From contig CAJXMN010000001.1 of the NCBI GenBank assembly GCA_913056215.1, positions 1 through 64,000 on the forward strand: 64,000 nt of DNA, given 5' to 3'. A program made the translations under genes and the position numbers. Under the pieces are notes generated by a model. That model saw only the letters and a program-made list of their open reading frames with translations. It was not told the DNA's origin and did no database searches. Origin of the DNA: an uncultured Flavobacteriales bacterium (lineage in GTDB: Bacteria > Bacteroidota > Bacteroidia > Flavobacteriales_D > Crocinitomicaceae). Below, piece by piece: positions 39,301-46,893 of the stretch (within the stretch, counting starts at the first letter, position 1; every line of letters starts with the position of its first letter).

Positions 39301-42033
39301 GTCATAGCTACATGTTGATACATTTCCTGCGTTATCGGTTACTGTCCACTCTACAGTTGTTATTCCATTGTTGAATGTAACTCCATCTAGTGTTGTTCCT
39401 GTTCCAGTTGTAGCTCCAGTCAATTCATAATCAACTGTGATTGTTGTACAGTTATCTGTTGCAACTACATCCCATCCTGTTCCAGTGTTTGTATATGTAC
39501 ATACTCCAGCGTCAGCTACTACTGTTTGTGAGCCTGATACTCCACAGTCTGAAATGATCGGTACTTGATTGTCTTCTACCGTTACTACAAATGTACAACT
39601 ACTGGTGTTTCCTGAGGCATCTTCTGCCTCCCAAAGAACTACCGTGTTCCCAACATTAAACGTAACACCATCCAGTGTTGTCCCTGTTCCTACTGTTGCT
39701 CCACTCAGCGAATAAGAGAAATTATCTATACTACAATTATCCGAGATAGTTGCATCCCAAGCGATACCTGAGTGACTATAACTACATATCCCAGCATCCG
39801 AAGGAACAGTTTGTGCTCCAACACAAGAAACAGATGGATTCGTGTTATCTGGAATAGTCGTGACCGTTGCACTTGCATTTGCTGTACATCCGATATCATC
39901 TGTAATCAGTACGTCATAAACACCAGGATCCAAGGAGCTTATATCTTGTGTCCCTGAAGTAAATCCTGAAGGACCAGACCAATCATACGTATACGGGCTC
40001 GACCCACTGAAAACACTTAAATCAATCGCTCCATCGCTAAATCCTGGACATGTCTCTTGAGAGCTTACCGCCGTTGAAGTAACGATCGAATCTTGAATCG
40101 TAATATGGAATGTGTAATAACAGAAGTTTATATCATCCGGTATTGCGAAATAAGTACTTGTTCCTGGCGTTGCAGGAAAAGGGTTGTTCTCATCATACTG
40201 AGTAGAAGTTGGTGTTACATTGTTCTCATCATAAAAACTCAACCCAGGAGGAAAATGCTGTGCTATTGAATCATAGGGTAATACAGCGTCGTCAAAATCA
40301 CAAAAGACAAACTCTCGAACTGAAGGAGTTCCTGAACAATTATCCGCAATGTGTTGTGCTGCATCTATGTCCACAATAAGCGGATCTGTTATCGGCTGAC
40401 CAACACAAGGTGCTGCATCTTGAAACCCTTGAATGAATGGTAAATCAAAATTAGACCCTGAAACTGCTCCAACACCTGTTGTGGTACCTCCATTGAGTAC
40501 AACTTGCGGTGGACAATCAGGATTTGTTAATAGATTACAATCTGAAGTAACCTGTAGCTGAAATGATAACTCGGCCAATACTGAATCTGGATTTCCTACT
40601 GGTGGTAAAGGTAAAGTACCCATATCCCAAACTATTGATCCTGTAGGACCCAAAAGTGGATCGAAATAAGCATTATTAGGTGTTGGTGAAGGCGTGAAGT
40701 TAATCTGTGTTCCAATACTCGCCGGTACAAATGAAGTATTATAAGGAACTGGAATAGTTATGACAGTATTGTCTATCGCTTCTGTACCTTTGTTTTTAAT
40801 CTCAAGATTATAATCAATTATTTCTCCCGGTTCGGCAGAAATACTACCCGAACCAACAGGCTGTCCATTGATAAATTCTGTTGAAACTAAAGCCTCTACA
40901 TCAGGAATATAAGCATCTACTGCCATCGCTATACAGAAAATGGTATACGTATCTTGTGTTGAACCGTACCTAAATCGGGTAGAGGTTTGTCCATTCGTTA
41001 TAACTGTATTGCCAGGGTTATTAATATTAAACGAGGAAATATCTAACCCAGTGTTATTTTGTAAAGAAGGGTTCCTTGGATTTCCTCCCGTTTCTACAGA
41101 ACTATTGAAAAAGTTGCCTGTTGAGTTTCCAGCATGATTTAAAGTAACCCAGTTATTATCTTGCCAATCACGTATCTGAAAGTAATCTCCAGATATTCCA
41201 ACATCACCTTCTCCAGCCATCAGCCCTAGTTTCATATTAATTGGTCCCGACTGAGCTGTTTGAAATCCAGAGACTGGAAGTTCATAATTCACCGTTGCGT
41301 TACCTTGCACGTAAGCATGACCATCAAAAACAGTAATATCTCTCCATTTCATCACAGAATTTTCATACACGACGATCATACCCCAACCGCCGTAATATCC
41401 AGTTGCTCCTCCATTTCCTTCGATGAGTGCCATATCGGCCAACGTATATTCGCCAATACCATGAGTGTTCACATAATCAGTGATCTCAACATATGCCGAG
41501 TACATATTACCATGTGCGCCATCTGGATAATAGATGTTTCCTGGATTTGCCTCAAACTCAGTGTAGTTGACAGCCCCTGGCCCTTTAAATTGGACTTTTC
41601 GTTTATTAAAAGTCTTGGTTACTCCACCTTTAGTTACATCAAACTCCTCAGGACTCGAGAACATACTCGCTCTTCCTGTCCAATATAGTCCTGCATATAT
41701 AATGTTTGAACATTCAGGTACTGCGCCGTTTTCTGTTGAAAGCTCAAGGTTTGCAGATGAGGAGTTGAACGTATTCGGATCACCATCAACATCCACATAA
41801 ACCATGTTGTTTTGACTATTGTTAGTAAAATTTCCATAAGGATCCACTGTAAGGTTGGTGTTCCCTAACATCGCATAGTCTCCCTGAATACTATAGATCA
41901 ATTTTGAAGGAGAATAAATAGAACTCCGCTGAGCAAATGCTTTTACTACCTGAGCATTTGCATCATTGACCAACACAAAAAAGAGCAGTAAAAACGCTCC
42001 CGTCAATTTTTTTAGTAGGTACATATTTTTCAT
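33373..42033 (-). CDS. giant SprB-like HYR-repeat surface protein with gliding-type C-terminal domain
   Basis: 2,886 residues. Signal peptide (LTGAFLLLFFVLVNDANAQ), an N-terminal ~400-residue region with a DUF11-like part at ~395-490, one SprB-type repeat (~665-735), then 19 HYR-type repeats (737-~2411), five more SprB-type repeats (~2412-2795; SCNGLGDGSMDLTVTNGTSP... WSNGSTTEDLTGL...GTYDVxVTDxNGC), and a C-terminal gliding-motility-associated domain from ~2798 (ISPNGDGDNDYFVVRG ... VFNRWGNIVY ... NWDG-like TWDGRNNSG ... GYVDLRR). HYR units come in 95-residue and ~81-residue forms, each with paired Cys (DNC...). The tail is the type B T9SS signal. SprB-like adhesins move along the cell surface in gliding bacteria; adhesion or motility is inferred. 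Confidence 0.92.
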   Translation of the reverse strand: MKNMYLLKKLTGAFLLLFFVLVNDANAQVVKAFAQRSSIYSPSKLIYSIQGDYAMLGNTNLTVDPYGNFTNNSQNNMVYVDVDGDPNTFNSSSANLELSTENGAVPECSNIIYAGLYWTGRASMFSSPEEFDVTKGGVTKTFNKRKVQFKGPGAVNYTEFEANPGNIYYPDGAHGNMYSAYVEITDYVNTHGIGEYTLADMALIEGNGGATGYYGGWGMIVVYENSVMKWRDITVFDGHAYVQGNATVNYELPVSGFQTAQSGPINMKLGLMAGEGDVGISGDYFQIRDWQDNNWVTLNHAGNSTGNFFNSSVETGGNPRNPSLQNNTGLDISSFNINNPGNTVITNGQTSTRFRYGSTQDTYTIFCIAMAVDAYIPDVEALVSTEFINGQPVGSGSISAEPGEIIDYNLEIKNKGTEAIDNTVITIPVPYNTSFVPASIGTQINFTPSPTPNNAYFDPLLGPTGSIVWDMGTLPLPPVGNPDSVLAELSFQLQVTSDCNLLTNPDCPPQVVLNGGTTTGVGAVSGSNFDLPFIQGFQDAAPCVGQPITDPLIVDIDAAQHIADNCSGTPSVREFVFCDFDDAVLPYDSIAQHFPPGLSFYDENNVTPTSTQYDENNPFPATPGTSTYFAIPDDINFCYYTFHITIQDSIVTSTAVSSQETCPGFSDGAIDLSVFSGSSPYTYDWSGPSGFTSGTQDISSLDPGVYDVLITDDIGCTANASATVTTIPDNTNPSVSCVGAQTVPSDAGICSYSHSGIAWDATISDNCSIDNFSYSLSGATVGTGTTLDGVTFNVGNTVVLWEAEDASGNTSSCTFVVTVEDNQVPIISDCGVSGSQTVVADAGVCTYTNTGTGWDVVATDNCTTITVDYELTGATTGTGTTLDGVTFNNGITTVEWTVTDNAGNVSTCSYDIVVEDVEAPIISDCGVSGSQIVVADAGACTYTNTGSGWDVTATDNCTTITVDYALTGATTGTGTTLDGVVFNNGTTTVTWTVTDDASNVSTCTYDIVVEDDQDPIISDCGVSGSQTVVADAGVCTYTNTGTGWDVVATDNCTTITVDYALTGATTGTGTTLDGVTFNNGTTTVTWTVTDAAGNVSTCTYDIVVEDDQLPTIAGCPSNVNTTNDAGVCGAAVTWTAPTANDNCGVTSFTSTHNSGDVFPVGTTTITYTATDDAGNVTTCSFDITVTDNENPVINGCPSDITVSNDAGTCGAVVTWTIPTASDNCGVDSFTSTHNSGDIFNVGTTTVTYTAVDAAGNSTTCSFDVVVEDNENPTILCQPDVTVVADAGVCEADASGVNLGTPVTGDNCGVALVSNDAPAIYPVGTTVVTWTVTDVHGNTATCTQNVDVEDTQAPIISDCGVSGSQTVVADAGVCTYTNTGTGWDVVATDNCTTITVDYALTGATTGTGTTLDGVTFNNGTTTVTWTVTDAAGNVSTCTYDIVVEDTELPIISDCGVTGSQTVSADLGTCTYTNTGSGWDVTATDNCTTTTVDYALTGATTGTGTTLDGVTFNNGTTTVEWTVTDAAGNESTCTYDIVVEDDQDPIISDCGISGSQTVVADAGGCTYTNTGTGWDVTATDNCTTITVDYALSGATTGTGTTLDGVTFNNGTTTVEWTVTDAAGNVSTCTYDIVIEDTELPIISDCGVSGSQSVVADAGVCTYTNTGTGWDVTATDNCTTITVDYALTGATTGTGTTLDGVTFNNGTTTVTWTVTDNAGNVSTCTYDIVVEDTELPIISDCGVSGSQTVVADVGVCTYTNTGTGWDVTATDNCTTITVDYALTGATTGTGTTLDGVTFNNGTTTVTWTVTDAAGNESTCTYDIVVEDDQDPIISDCGISGSQTVVADAGGCTYTNTGTGWDVVATDNCTTITVDYALTGATTGTGTTLDGVTFNNGTTTVTWTVTDVAGNVSTCTYDIVVEDDQLPAIAGCPSNVTVTNDPGVCGAVVNWTAPTATDNCGINTFTSTANSGDVFPVGTTTVTYTATDDAGNSITCSFDITVTDDENPVITGCPSNITVSNDAGECNAIVTWTAPTSTDNCGVDSFTSTHNSGDVFAVGTTTVTYTAVDAAGNSTTCSFDVIVEDNENPTILCQPDVTVVADAGVCEADASGVNLGTPVTGDNCGVASVTNDAPSIYPVGTTVVTWTVTDVHGNTATCTQNVNVEDTQAPIISDCGVSGSQTVVADAGVCTYTNTGTGWDVVATDNCTTITIDYELTGATTGTGTTLDGVTFNNGTTTVEWTVTDDAGNTSTCTYDIVVEDDQAPAVIDCPTNIIVSNDPGECQGIVSWTPPTFTDNCGTVNVTSTHNPGDVFAQGTTTVTYTGTDAAGNVTQCVFDVTVNDTELPTISCNADIESCDSIVNYTAPIVDDNCGVANVTMIAGLPSGSDFPVGTTTVTYEVEDIHGNTAQCSFDVTVFPLPEADIIATDVSCNGLGDGSMDLTVTNGTSPYSFVWSNGSTTEDLTGLVPGTYDVLVTDDNGCTTADTASIAEPALLEVTSTVEDVLCNGGSDGEIDLTVNGGLAPYSFNWSNGSTDEDLTGVTAGTYDVTVTDNNGCTVQSSIDVAEPDTIQVTYTSTPATCEAPNGTITIDAVGGTAPYAYNWSNGETSADLDTVVAGSYELTLTDDNGCTFVMEAEVGSVSNLDVSISSTDLTCAGRDNGTATVLVNTGNGPYTYDWSNGDTTAAVQGLAADDYEVIVTDNFGCQDTLVTTITQPDPIEIELFSTDLGGGYNVKPYDATNGSIETEVFGGTAPYDFNWSTGDTTQDISGLPAGTYNVVVSDENGCVANASIILEQPMTLEMPEGISPNGDGDNDYFVVRGIDAYERNEMKVFNRWGNIVYQKNNYDNTWDGRNNSGDELPDATYFVVVVVETADGAVTLKGYVDLRRNY
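34800..39825 (-). repeat. HYR repeat array with 2,439-bp higher-order period
   Basis: Coding for 19 HYR domains: thirteen of the 95-residue form (285 bp; one at each end-type diverged) and six of ~75-82 residues. The second half repeats the first at an exact 2,439-bp shift (813 residues; six 95-residue plus three 81-residue units): the same 10-mers recur at 35541/37980 and 36271/38710. Over ~220 bp from 36271 and 38710 only about one base differs before the copies drift apart, and a shorter 855-bp (3-unit) near-identity links 36491 and 37346. Such near-identity points to recent duplication or gene conversion. Confidence 0.85.
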
Positions 42034-42037
42034 GTTA

Positions 42038-42532
42038 TTAGTTTATAGTTTGAAAATCGTAAACAACTAAAGCATCACTGGATCCATTTAGAATTCCAGA
42101 AACTTTATCTTTTTCACATTCTTTTGACAACCCTTCACAGATCGAAAAATCTCCAGCTATGAAAACATGTTTCAAGGCAGAGAAGCGATCGAGTAATTTT
42201 AAGTTTATCATTTGTTTTAATTCACGCTTAGTATGTACCCGCAGGATAATCACCTCAATTGATGCCGGGTCTTTCACTTGATCCAGCTGATCCCAGGAGT
42301 ATATATCCGAGACAACGCGTACTGGCGAATTTACTTCCACCATCGGTTTTTCCTTTCGTAAATAAATAGTAGGTAAGTTATCATAAACTAAACGTTGAAA
42401 CTCGGCTGTTTCTTCCTTTGAATCCGAGTTCCTGAAATCAGTTAAGCTCACTATCTCTTGAGCACTTAAGTTAAACCCAACTAATAGTAGAATAGCCGTC
42501 AAAATGTGTTTTACTGTGTTTTTATATACCAT
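42038..42532 (-). CDS. small secreted protein of unknown function, first gene of the adhesin operon
   Basis: 164 residues with a signal peptide (ILTAILLLVGFNLSAQ). The mature part is alpha/beta, with LRVHTKRELKQMINLKLLDRFSALKHVFIAGDFSICEGL and two Cys (~129 and ~136). No domain is recognised. It starts the operon and its stop is only 4 bp before the giant adhesin's ATG, so production is linked to that protein. A chaperone, cap or regulator of adhesin export is possible but unproven. Confidence 0.7.
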   Translation of the reverse strand: MVYKNTVKHILTAILLLVGFNLSAQEIVSLTDFRNSDSKEETAEFQRLVYDNLPTIYLRKEKPMVEVNSPVRVVSDIYSWDQLDQVKDPASIEVIILRVHTKRELKQMINLKLLDRFSALKHVFIAGDFSICEGLSKECEKDKVSGILNGSSDALVVYDFQTIN

Positions 42533-42551
42533 GGTTTAGTATTTTGTTTTG

Positions 42552-42559
42552 CAAAGATG
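42552..42559 (-). promoter_or_regulatory. candidate -7 box of the adhesin operon
   Basis: On the minus strand, 42559-42552 reads CATCTTTG, one mismatch from TAnnTTTG, 19 nt upstream of the ATG at 42532. No clear -33 element. Confidence 0.3.
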
Positions 42560-42735
42560 TAATGAGCGAGACGTTTTAGATATGTCGACTATCATTTTAG
42601 AACATGATTAAAGTCAACTTTTGTAATACTCTTATATTTAATAGGGTTGATGGAGTGTTCAAAAAATGTCTTACAGAAATTTATGCTCTATCATGAATTC
42701 AAAATTTGTAGATTTACCCGTAAGAATAAAGAAAA

Positions 42736-44136
42736 ATGGAAATAAAATTTGCCGGAGCAGCCGGAACAGTTACAGGTAGCAAACACATTATCACGTTGTG
42801 GGATAACAAGAGGGTCATGTTGGACTGTGGCATGTATCAAGGATTGGGAAAAGATACTTTCAAGCTTAATAACGAAGACTTCGCTGATCCCAATGAGATC
42901 GATGCGATCATCTTATCACATGCTCACATTGATCATTCTGGATTGATCCCTAAATTCGTTAAAGATGGGTACGAAGGTGATATCTATTGTACAGAGGCCA
43001 CTTATGCGCTGTGCGAAATCATGTTAAGAGATAGTGCATACATCCAGGAAGCAGATGTACGCTACTCCAATAAACGTCATGGTCGTGATGGCGACCAAGC
43101 TTACCAGCCGCTTTACGTTGCTTCTGATGCAGAACGTGCTCTGCAACAGTTCGTCGTCATTCCAGAAAACGAAAAAACCAAGGTTCTTGACGGTATAGAA
43201 ATCACCTTTATCCCAAACGGGCATATTTTGGGTAGTGCTGCCGTGTTTTTAAATATTGATGAGTTAAGTGTACAACACACTTTACTTTACACTGCAGATA
43301 TTGGCAGGTACAAAACTTCCTTAATAAAGGATCCTGAACCCGTTCCTCAAGCAGATTATGTGATTTGTGAATCAACGTATGGAGATCGTCTACACGATTA
43401 TGCTGTGGATGCCGAACAGATGGTCCTCAACTCCATTCTTCACACGATTAAAGAAAAGAAGGGGAAATTAATCATACCAGCATTTAGTGTGGGCAGAACA
43501 CAGGAGTTGGTTTTTGCACTCAACAAACTCGATTTACACGGTTTGCTTCCTGACATCAAAATTTTCGTAGACAGTCCACTTGCCACAGATGCTACGAACA
43601 TCACAAAAAAGTTTGCTCACCTTTTGAATAAAGAGGTCCAGCGATTTTGTAAGTCCCGAAACGATCCCTTCGGATTTCAAAAACTTCACTACGTCAAAAA
43701 TCAAGAAGAATCGAAGCGTATCAATGCCTCTGAACAGCCCTGTATTATTATTTCTGCTTCAGGAATGGCCGATGCGGGAAGGGTAAAACACCACATTTAT
43801 CACGCTATTGAAAAGACTAAAAACACTCTACTTTTCGTGGGATACGCCGAACCCAATTCACTGGCGGGAAGATTACAAAACGGTGATCAAAAAGTTACCA
43901 TTTTTGGAGATCAGATGCAGGTCAATGCCGAAACAAAATATATCAAATCGTTGAGTGCCCATGGTGATTATAAGGAAATGATTCGTTATCTTTCTTCAAT
44001 GAATCCTGGAAGGATAAAGAAATTATTTTTAGTACATGGAGAGGAAAGCGTGCGACAAACTTTCAAAGAAAAATTGAAAGGTGCAGGTCACCACTCTATT
44101 CATACGCCAGCTAAAAATGAAACGTTCAAAACGTAA
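42736..44136 (+). CDS. beta-CASP metallo-beta-lactamase ribonuclease-like protein
   Basis: 466 residues. The N-terminal metallo-beta-lactamase core has the zinc motif SHAHIDHSG (~residues 53-61) and GHILGSA, followed by the beta-CASP cap (PAFSVGRTQELVFAL ... DSPLATDAT) and the final SASGMADAGRVKHHI and KSLSAHGDY motifs (beta-CASP B and C positions). This is the CPSF73/RNase J-like family in its YSH1/KsgA-type bacterial branch that processes RNA. It lies first in an operon with a lipoprotein and a polytopic membrane protein, whose starts overlap it; the pairing with those is unusual for an RNase. Confidence 0.9.
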   Translation: MEIKFAGAAGTVTGSKHIITLWDNKRVMLDCGMYQGLGKDTFKLNNEDFADPNEIDAIILSHAHIDHSGLIPKFVKDGYEGDIYCTEATYALCEIMLRDSAYIQEADVRYSNKRHGRDGDQAYQPLYVASDAERALQQFVVIPENEKTKVLDGIEITFIPNGHILGSAAVFLNIDELSVQHTLLYTADIGRYKTSLIKDPEPVPQADYVICESTYGDRLHDYAVDAEQMVLNSILHTIKEKKGKLIIPAFSVGRTQELVFALNKLDLHGLLPDIKIFVDSPLATDATNITKKFAHLLNKEVQRFCKSRNDPFGFQKLHYVKNQEESKRINASEQPCIIISASGMADAGRVKHHIYHAIEKTKNTLLFVGYAEPNSLAGRLQNGDQKVTIFGDQMQVNAETKYIKSLSAHGDYKEMIRYLSSMNPGRIKKLFLVHGEESVRQTFKEKLKGAGHHSIHTPAKNETFKT

Positions 44137-45155
44137 TGAATTTTAAAACAAATAACTTAATTGTGATGGTGTTCTCACTCCTTTTGAATGCTGGTTGCAA
44201 TGAAGAATCTGCGCCCAAGGTCACGAAAAAAAGTATTCCACCAGCCAAAGAGCAAATCATCCGCTGGAGTCATTTCAACAAGAGGGGTTTTTACAATGTC
44301 AGTTTTCCGCGATGGTTTAATGCGCAACTGATTAAAGAAAACAATATTAAACATATTCAATTAACCCAAAAAACCGCCCAACCGGATAGCGATAAAACCA
44401 TATTTCTTGACACCTTCCCCGATCATCAGTGGGATTTTTATTTCAATAAAAAAGGAGCACCTAAAAAGGTGACATTTAAAGAATATGTTCAGTCCCAGGT
44501 GATTGCAGAGCACCGCTTTTCCTACTCTTCATCGCCGGATGAATACGGTTATTCTGCACCGAACTACAACGCTTCGTACGCCTTCGAGAAAAACGATAAT
44601 AGTATTGAACAATTAATCAATAAATTCGAAGAATTTCAAGCCTTTACCCGCCTGGAGCTGCTGGAGTCAGACAGCACACGACGTATTTATAGAAACACAT
44701 CTGCATTTAGAGAAGAAAAACATATTTTTATTCAGGATACAAATAATTGGAATGTTCGTCATATTGATCTCACATATCAAGCCTCGGGTCAACATTTCTT
44801 CTATTACGGATCACCACTACGTTTTATCTCAAGTTTTCAACTGGAAAATTTAGTGGAGAAAACCAACCGCGAAATACGCACCTATCATTCAACTGGAGTT
44901 ATTGACGAACAACTCTTCTACGCGAATGGATTTTATAGAAAGCGCGTTTATGAGTATGATTCACTCGGAAATTGCAAGGGTTACTTCGATGAATTGATTA
45001 CAACGGCCGAAACACCCATCTTTTCTGAACACACAGAAGTTGTCTACGATCAAAGTTTACCGCAGTCACTCATTACTTTTGCTGCTGAGGACACGAGTTT
45101 AAATACGCCACGTCAGCAATTAAATATTGAATATTTTAAATTTCCGGAACAGTGA
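44136..45155 (+). CDS. lipoprotein of unknown function
   Basis: 339 residues. A lipobox (LLLNAGC, Cys ~21) marks export and lipidation; the mature protein has no other hydrophobic segment. The C-terminal third (YHSTGVIDEQLFYANGFYRKRVYEYDSLGNCKGYFDEL) resembles MORN-type antitoxin/YwqK-like repeats in pattern. The start shares a base with the previous stop (TAATG) and the end overlaps the next gene (GTGA), so it is translationally coupled on both sides. The function is unknown. Confidence 0.75.
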   Translation: MNFKTNNLIVMVFSLLLNAGCNEESAPKVTKKSIPPAKEQIIRWSHFNKRGFYNVSFPRWFNAQLIKENNIKHIQLTQKTAQPDSDKTIFLDTFPDHQWDFYFNKKGAPKKVTFKEYVQSQVIAEHRFSYSSSPDEYGYSAPNYNASYAFEKNDNSIEQLINKFEEFQAFTRLELLESDSTRRIYRNTSAFREEKHIFIQDTNNWNVRHIDLTYQASGQHFFYYGSPLRFISSFQLENLVEKTNREIRTYHSTGVIDEQLFYANGFYRKRVYEYDSLGNCKGYFDELITTAETPIFSEHTEVVYDQSLPQSLITFAAEDTSLNTPRQQLNIEYFKFPEQ

Positions 45156-46735
45156 CAAAGCTGCGCTTTTTAATAGCTTTTATTGCACCTTTGACTTTAG
45201 GGCTGTCGATGACCATTGTAGCTTATTATGGAGGCAACTTTTCAAATTTACCCGGCGACTTAGGCGATACGCGATTTAATCTGTTTATCCTGGAGCATTG
45301 CTTTCAATATTTTACTGGAAGCGTAGATGAGTTTTGGAATGCAGGATTTATGTATCCGGAAGCCGAGGTCATTTCACTATCAGACAACTTACTAGGGAGT
45401 GCTCCCATTTATGCCTTGTTTCGGCTATTGGGTTACGATATTTTTACCGCGTTTCAAGGATGGGCGATCACCTTGGCACTGTTGAATTACATAGCTGCTT
45501 TTCTACTCATTCAATACCTTTCTAAAAAGACTTGGTTTGCAGGTATCGCAGCATTTATCTTTGCCTTTTCTATAGGTCTTGCTGCACAAATGAATCACGC
45601 TCAAACCTTTCCTCGTTTTGCGATACCTCTAGTTTTTTTATTCCTCCTTTTATGGAAGGATCGCTTAAACTGGAAATGGTTTTTCCTGGCTGCCCTCAGT
45701 TTGACTTATACTTTTTACTGTGGCATTTACCTCGGTTTTACAGCATTTGTTCCTTTTGCCATCATTTTCATTTTCACCGTCATTAAAAACCGAAAAAAGC
45801 TTTATTTATCAATTTTGAAATGGCGCACCGCAGTAGGTTATGGCTTAAGCGTTGTCCTGTCCAGCGTTTTCCTGTTCAAACTCTTTGCTCCTTATATGCG
45901 AAGAGCTCAATCTACAACCTTACACAGTTACAGCCAGATCAAAGAAAGCATCCCTACTCCGTTGAGCTACATATCGGCACACCCAGGCACCCTCGTTCAT
46001 GATTCAATCGAAAACCTCATCGGTGAAAGCCAAACGGGTTACTGGGATCACTGGCTGTTTCCAGGATGGTTCGGAATTATAGGAATATTGATGATGTTCA
46101 CGGTCTTCTTTTGGAGAAAAAAGATGAAATTAACTCCTTTTTTTAAACCGCAGACCACGCTTTTATTGATAGCTGGTGCAATCACATTCTTGGTGTTTTT
46201 GCGCATAGGGGACTATTCACTTTACTATTTCTTACAATTGTTACCAGGCTACGGTGCCATGCGCTCCATGACAAGAATCATTAATATCGAATTACTATTC
46301 TTCGGAATTGGCACTGCAATGGCACTATCACTGGCAACATCTCGCATAAAAAGGCAGCGTTATCTCGTTTTTTTAATAGTGTTACCACTTCTCTACCTGG
46401 ACAATTATATAGCACCAACACATACCAACACAACGCCAAAAAAAATTATGCAGGAACGCCATAAGCAACTCATCGAGAAAATGGATCATATCCCTAAGGG
46501 AAGCGTGGTTGCCTACGAACCCGATTTGGAAAAATTAAACCATCCCATTGACCATTACCAATTAGATGCCATGTTAGCTGCTCAAGCAGTCGGATTAAAG
46601 AGTATCAACGGTTATTCTGCCCGTGCCGCTTATCGCTTTGGTCGATATTGGGCAAAACCCAACCCTGAAAATCGCCAGTACTGGCTTGAGCGATTTGAGG
46701 CTCACCCCAATGAAAAGATCTACGTAATTCATTAG
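45152..46735 (+). CDS. polytopic membrane protein, GT-C-like
   Basis: 527 residues from a GTG at 45152, overlapping the lipoprotein stop by 4 bp. About ten to twelve membrane segments are seen: N-terminal helix then a luminal/periplasmic loop with DLGDTRFNLFILEH and, in the first loop, GFMYPEAEVISLSDNLLG, then a long series of helices and a soluble C-terminal part (~440-527). The first-loop acidic residues followed by a long helical bundle are typical of GT-C fold glycosyltransferases (YfhO/PMT-like), which use lipid-linked sugars; the assignment is by pattern only. It could glycosylate a surface protein or lipid. Confidence 0.65.
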   Translation: MTKLRFLIAFIAPLTLGLSMTIVAYYGGNFSNLPGDLGDTRFNLFILEHCFQYFTGSVDEFWNAGFMYPEAEVISLSDNLLGSAPIYALFRLLGYDIFTAFQGWAITLALLNYIAAFLLIQYLSKKTWFAGIAAFIFAFSIGLAAQMNHAQTFPRFAIPLVFLFLLLWKDRLNWKWFFLAALSLTYTFYCGIYLGFTAFVPFAIIFIFTVIKNRKKLYLSILKWRTAVGYGLSVVLSSVFLFKLFAPYMRRAQSTTLHSYSQIKESIPTPLSYISAHPGTLVHDSIENLIGESQTGYWDHWLFPGWFGIIGILMMFTVFFWRKKMKLTPFFKPQTTLLLIAGAITFLVFLRIGDYSLYYFLQLLPGYGAMRSMTRIINIELLFFGIGTAMALSLATSRIKRQRYLVFLIVLPLLYLDNYIAPTHTNTTPKKIMQERHKQLIEKMDHIPKGSVVAYEPDLEKLNHPIDHYQLDAMLAAQAVGLKSINGYSARAAYRFGRYWAKPNPENRQYWLERFEAHPNEKIYVIH

Positions 46736-46893
46736 TTTTAAAGGATAAAAAACACAAGGGCCTTTAACCACCTTTTTTCATAACTATATCGTATTTCATT
46801 TTACGATTTGCACATCCAAGGAACAAAACTCCGCGAACACTTTCATAATTAATCGAATTCCTCTATCTTGTCGCCGATCAAAAATCAAAGATT

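Noticed and set aside
34800..39825. Could the regular DNA repeats be a CRISPR array
   Set aside because: Units are 243-285 bp, in frame, translate to HYR domains, and have no unique spacers.
46736..46790. TTAAAGG/CCTTTAA hairpin after the GT-C-like gene
   Set aside because: The stem is short and the T run is displaced; could be a terminator, but support is weak.
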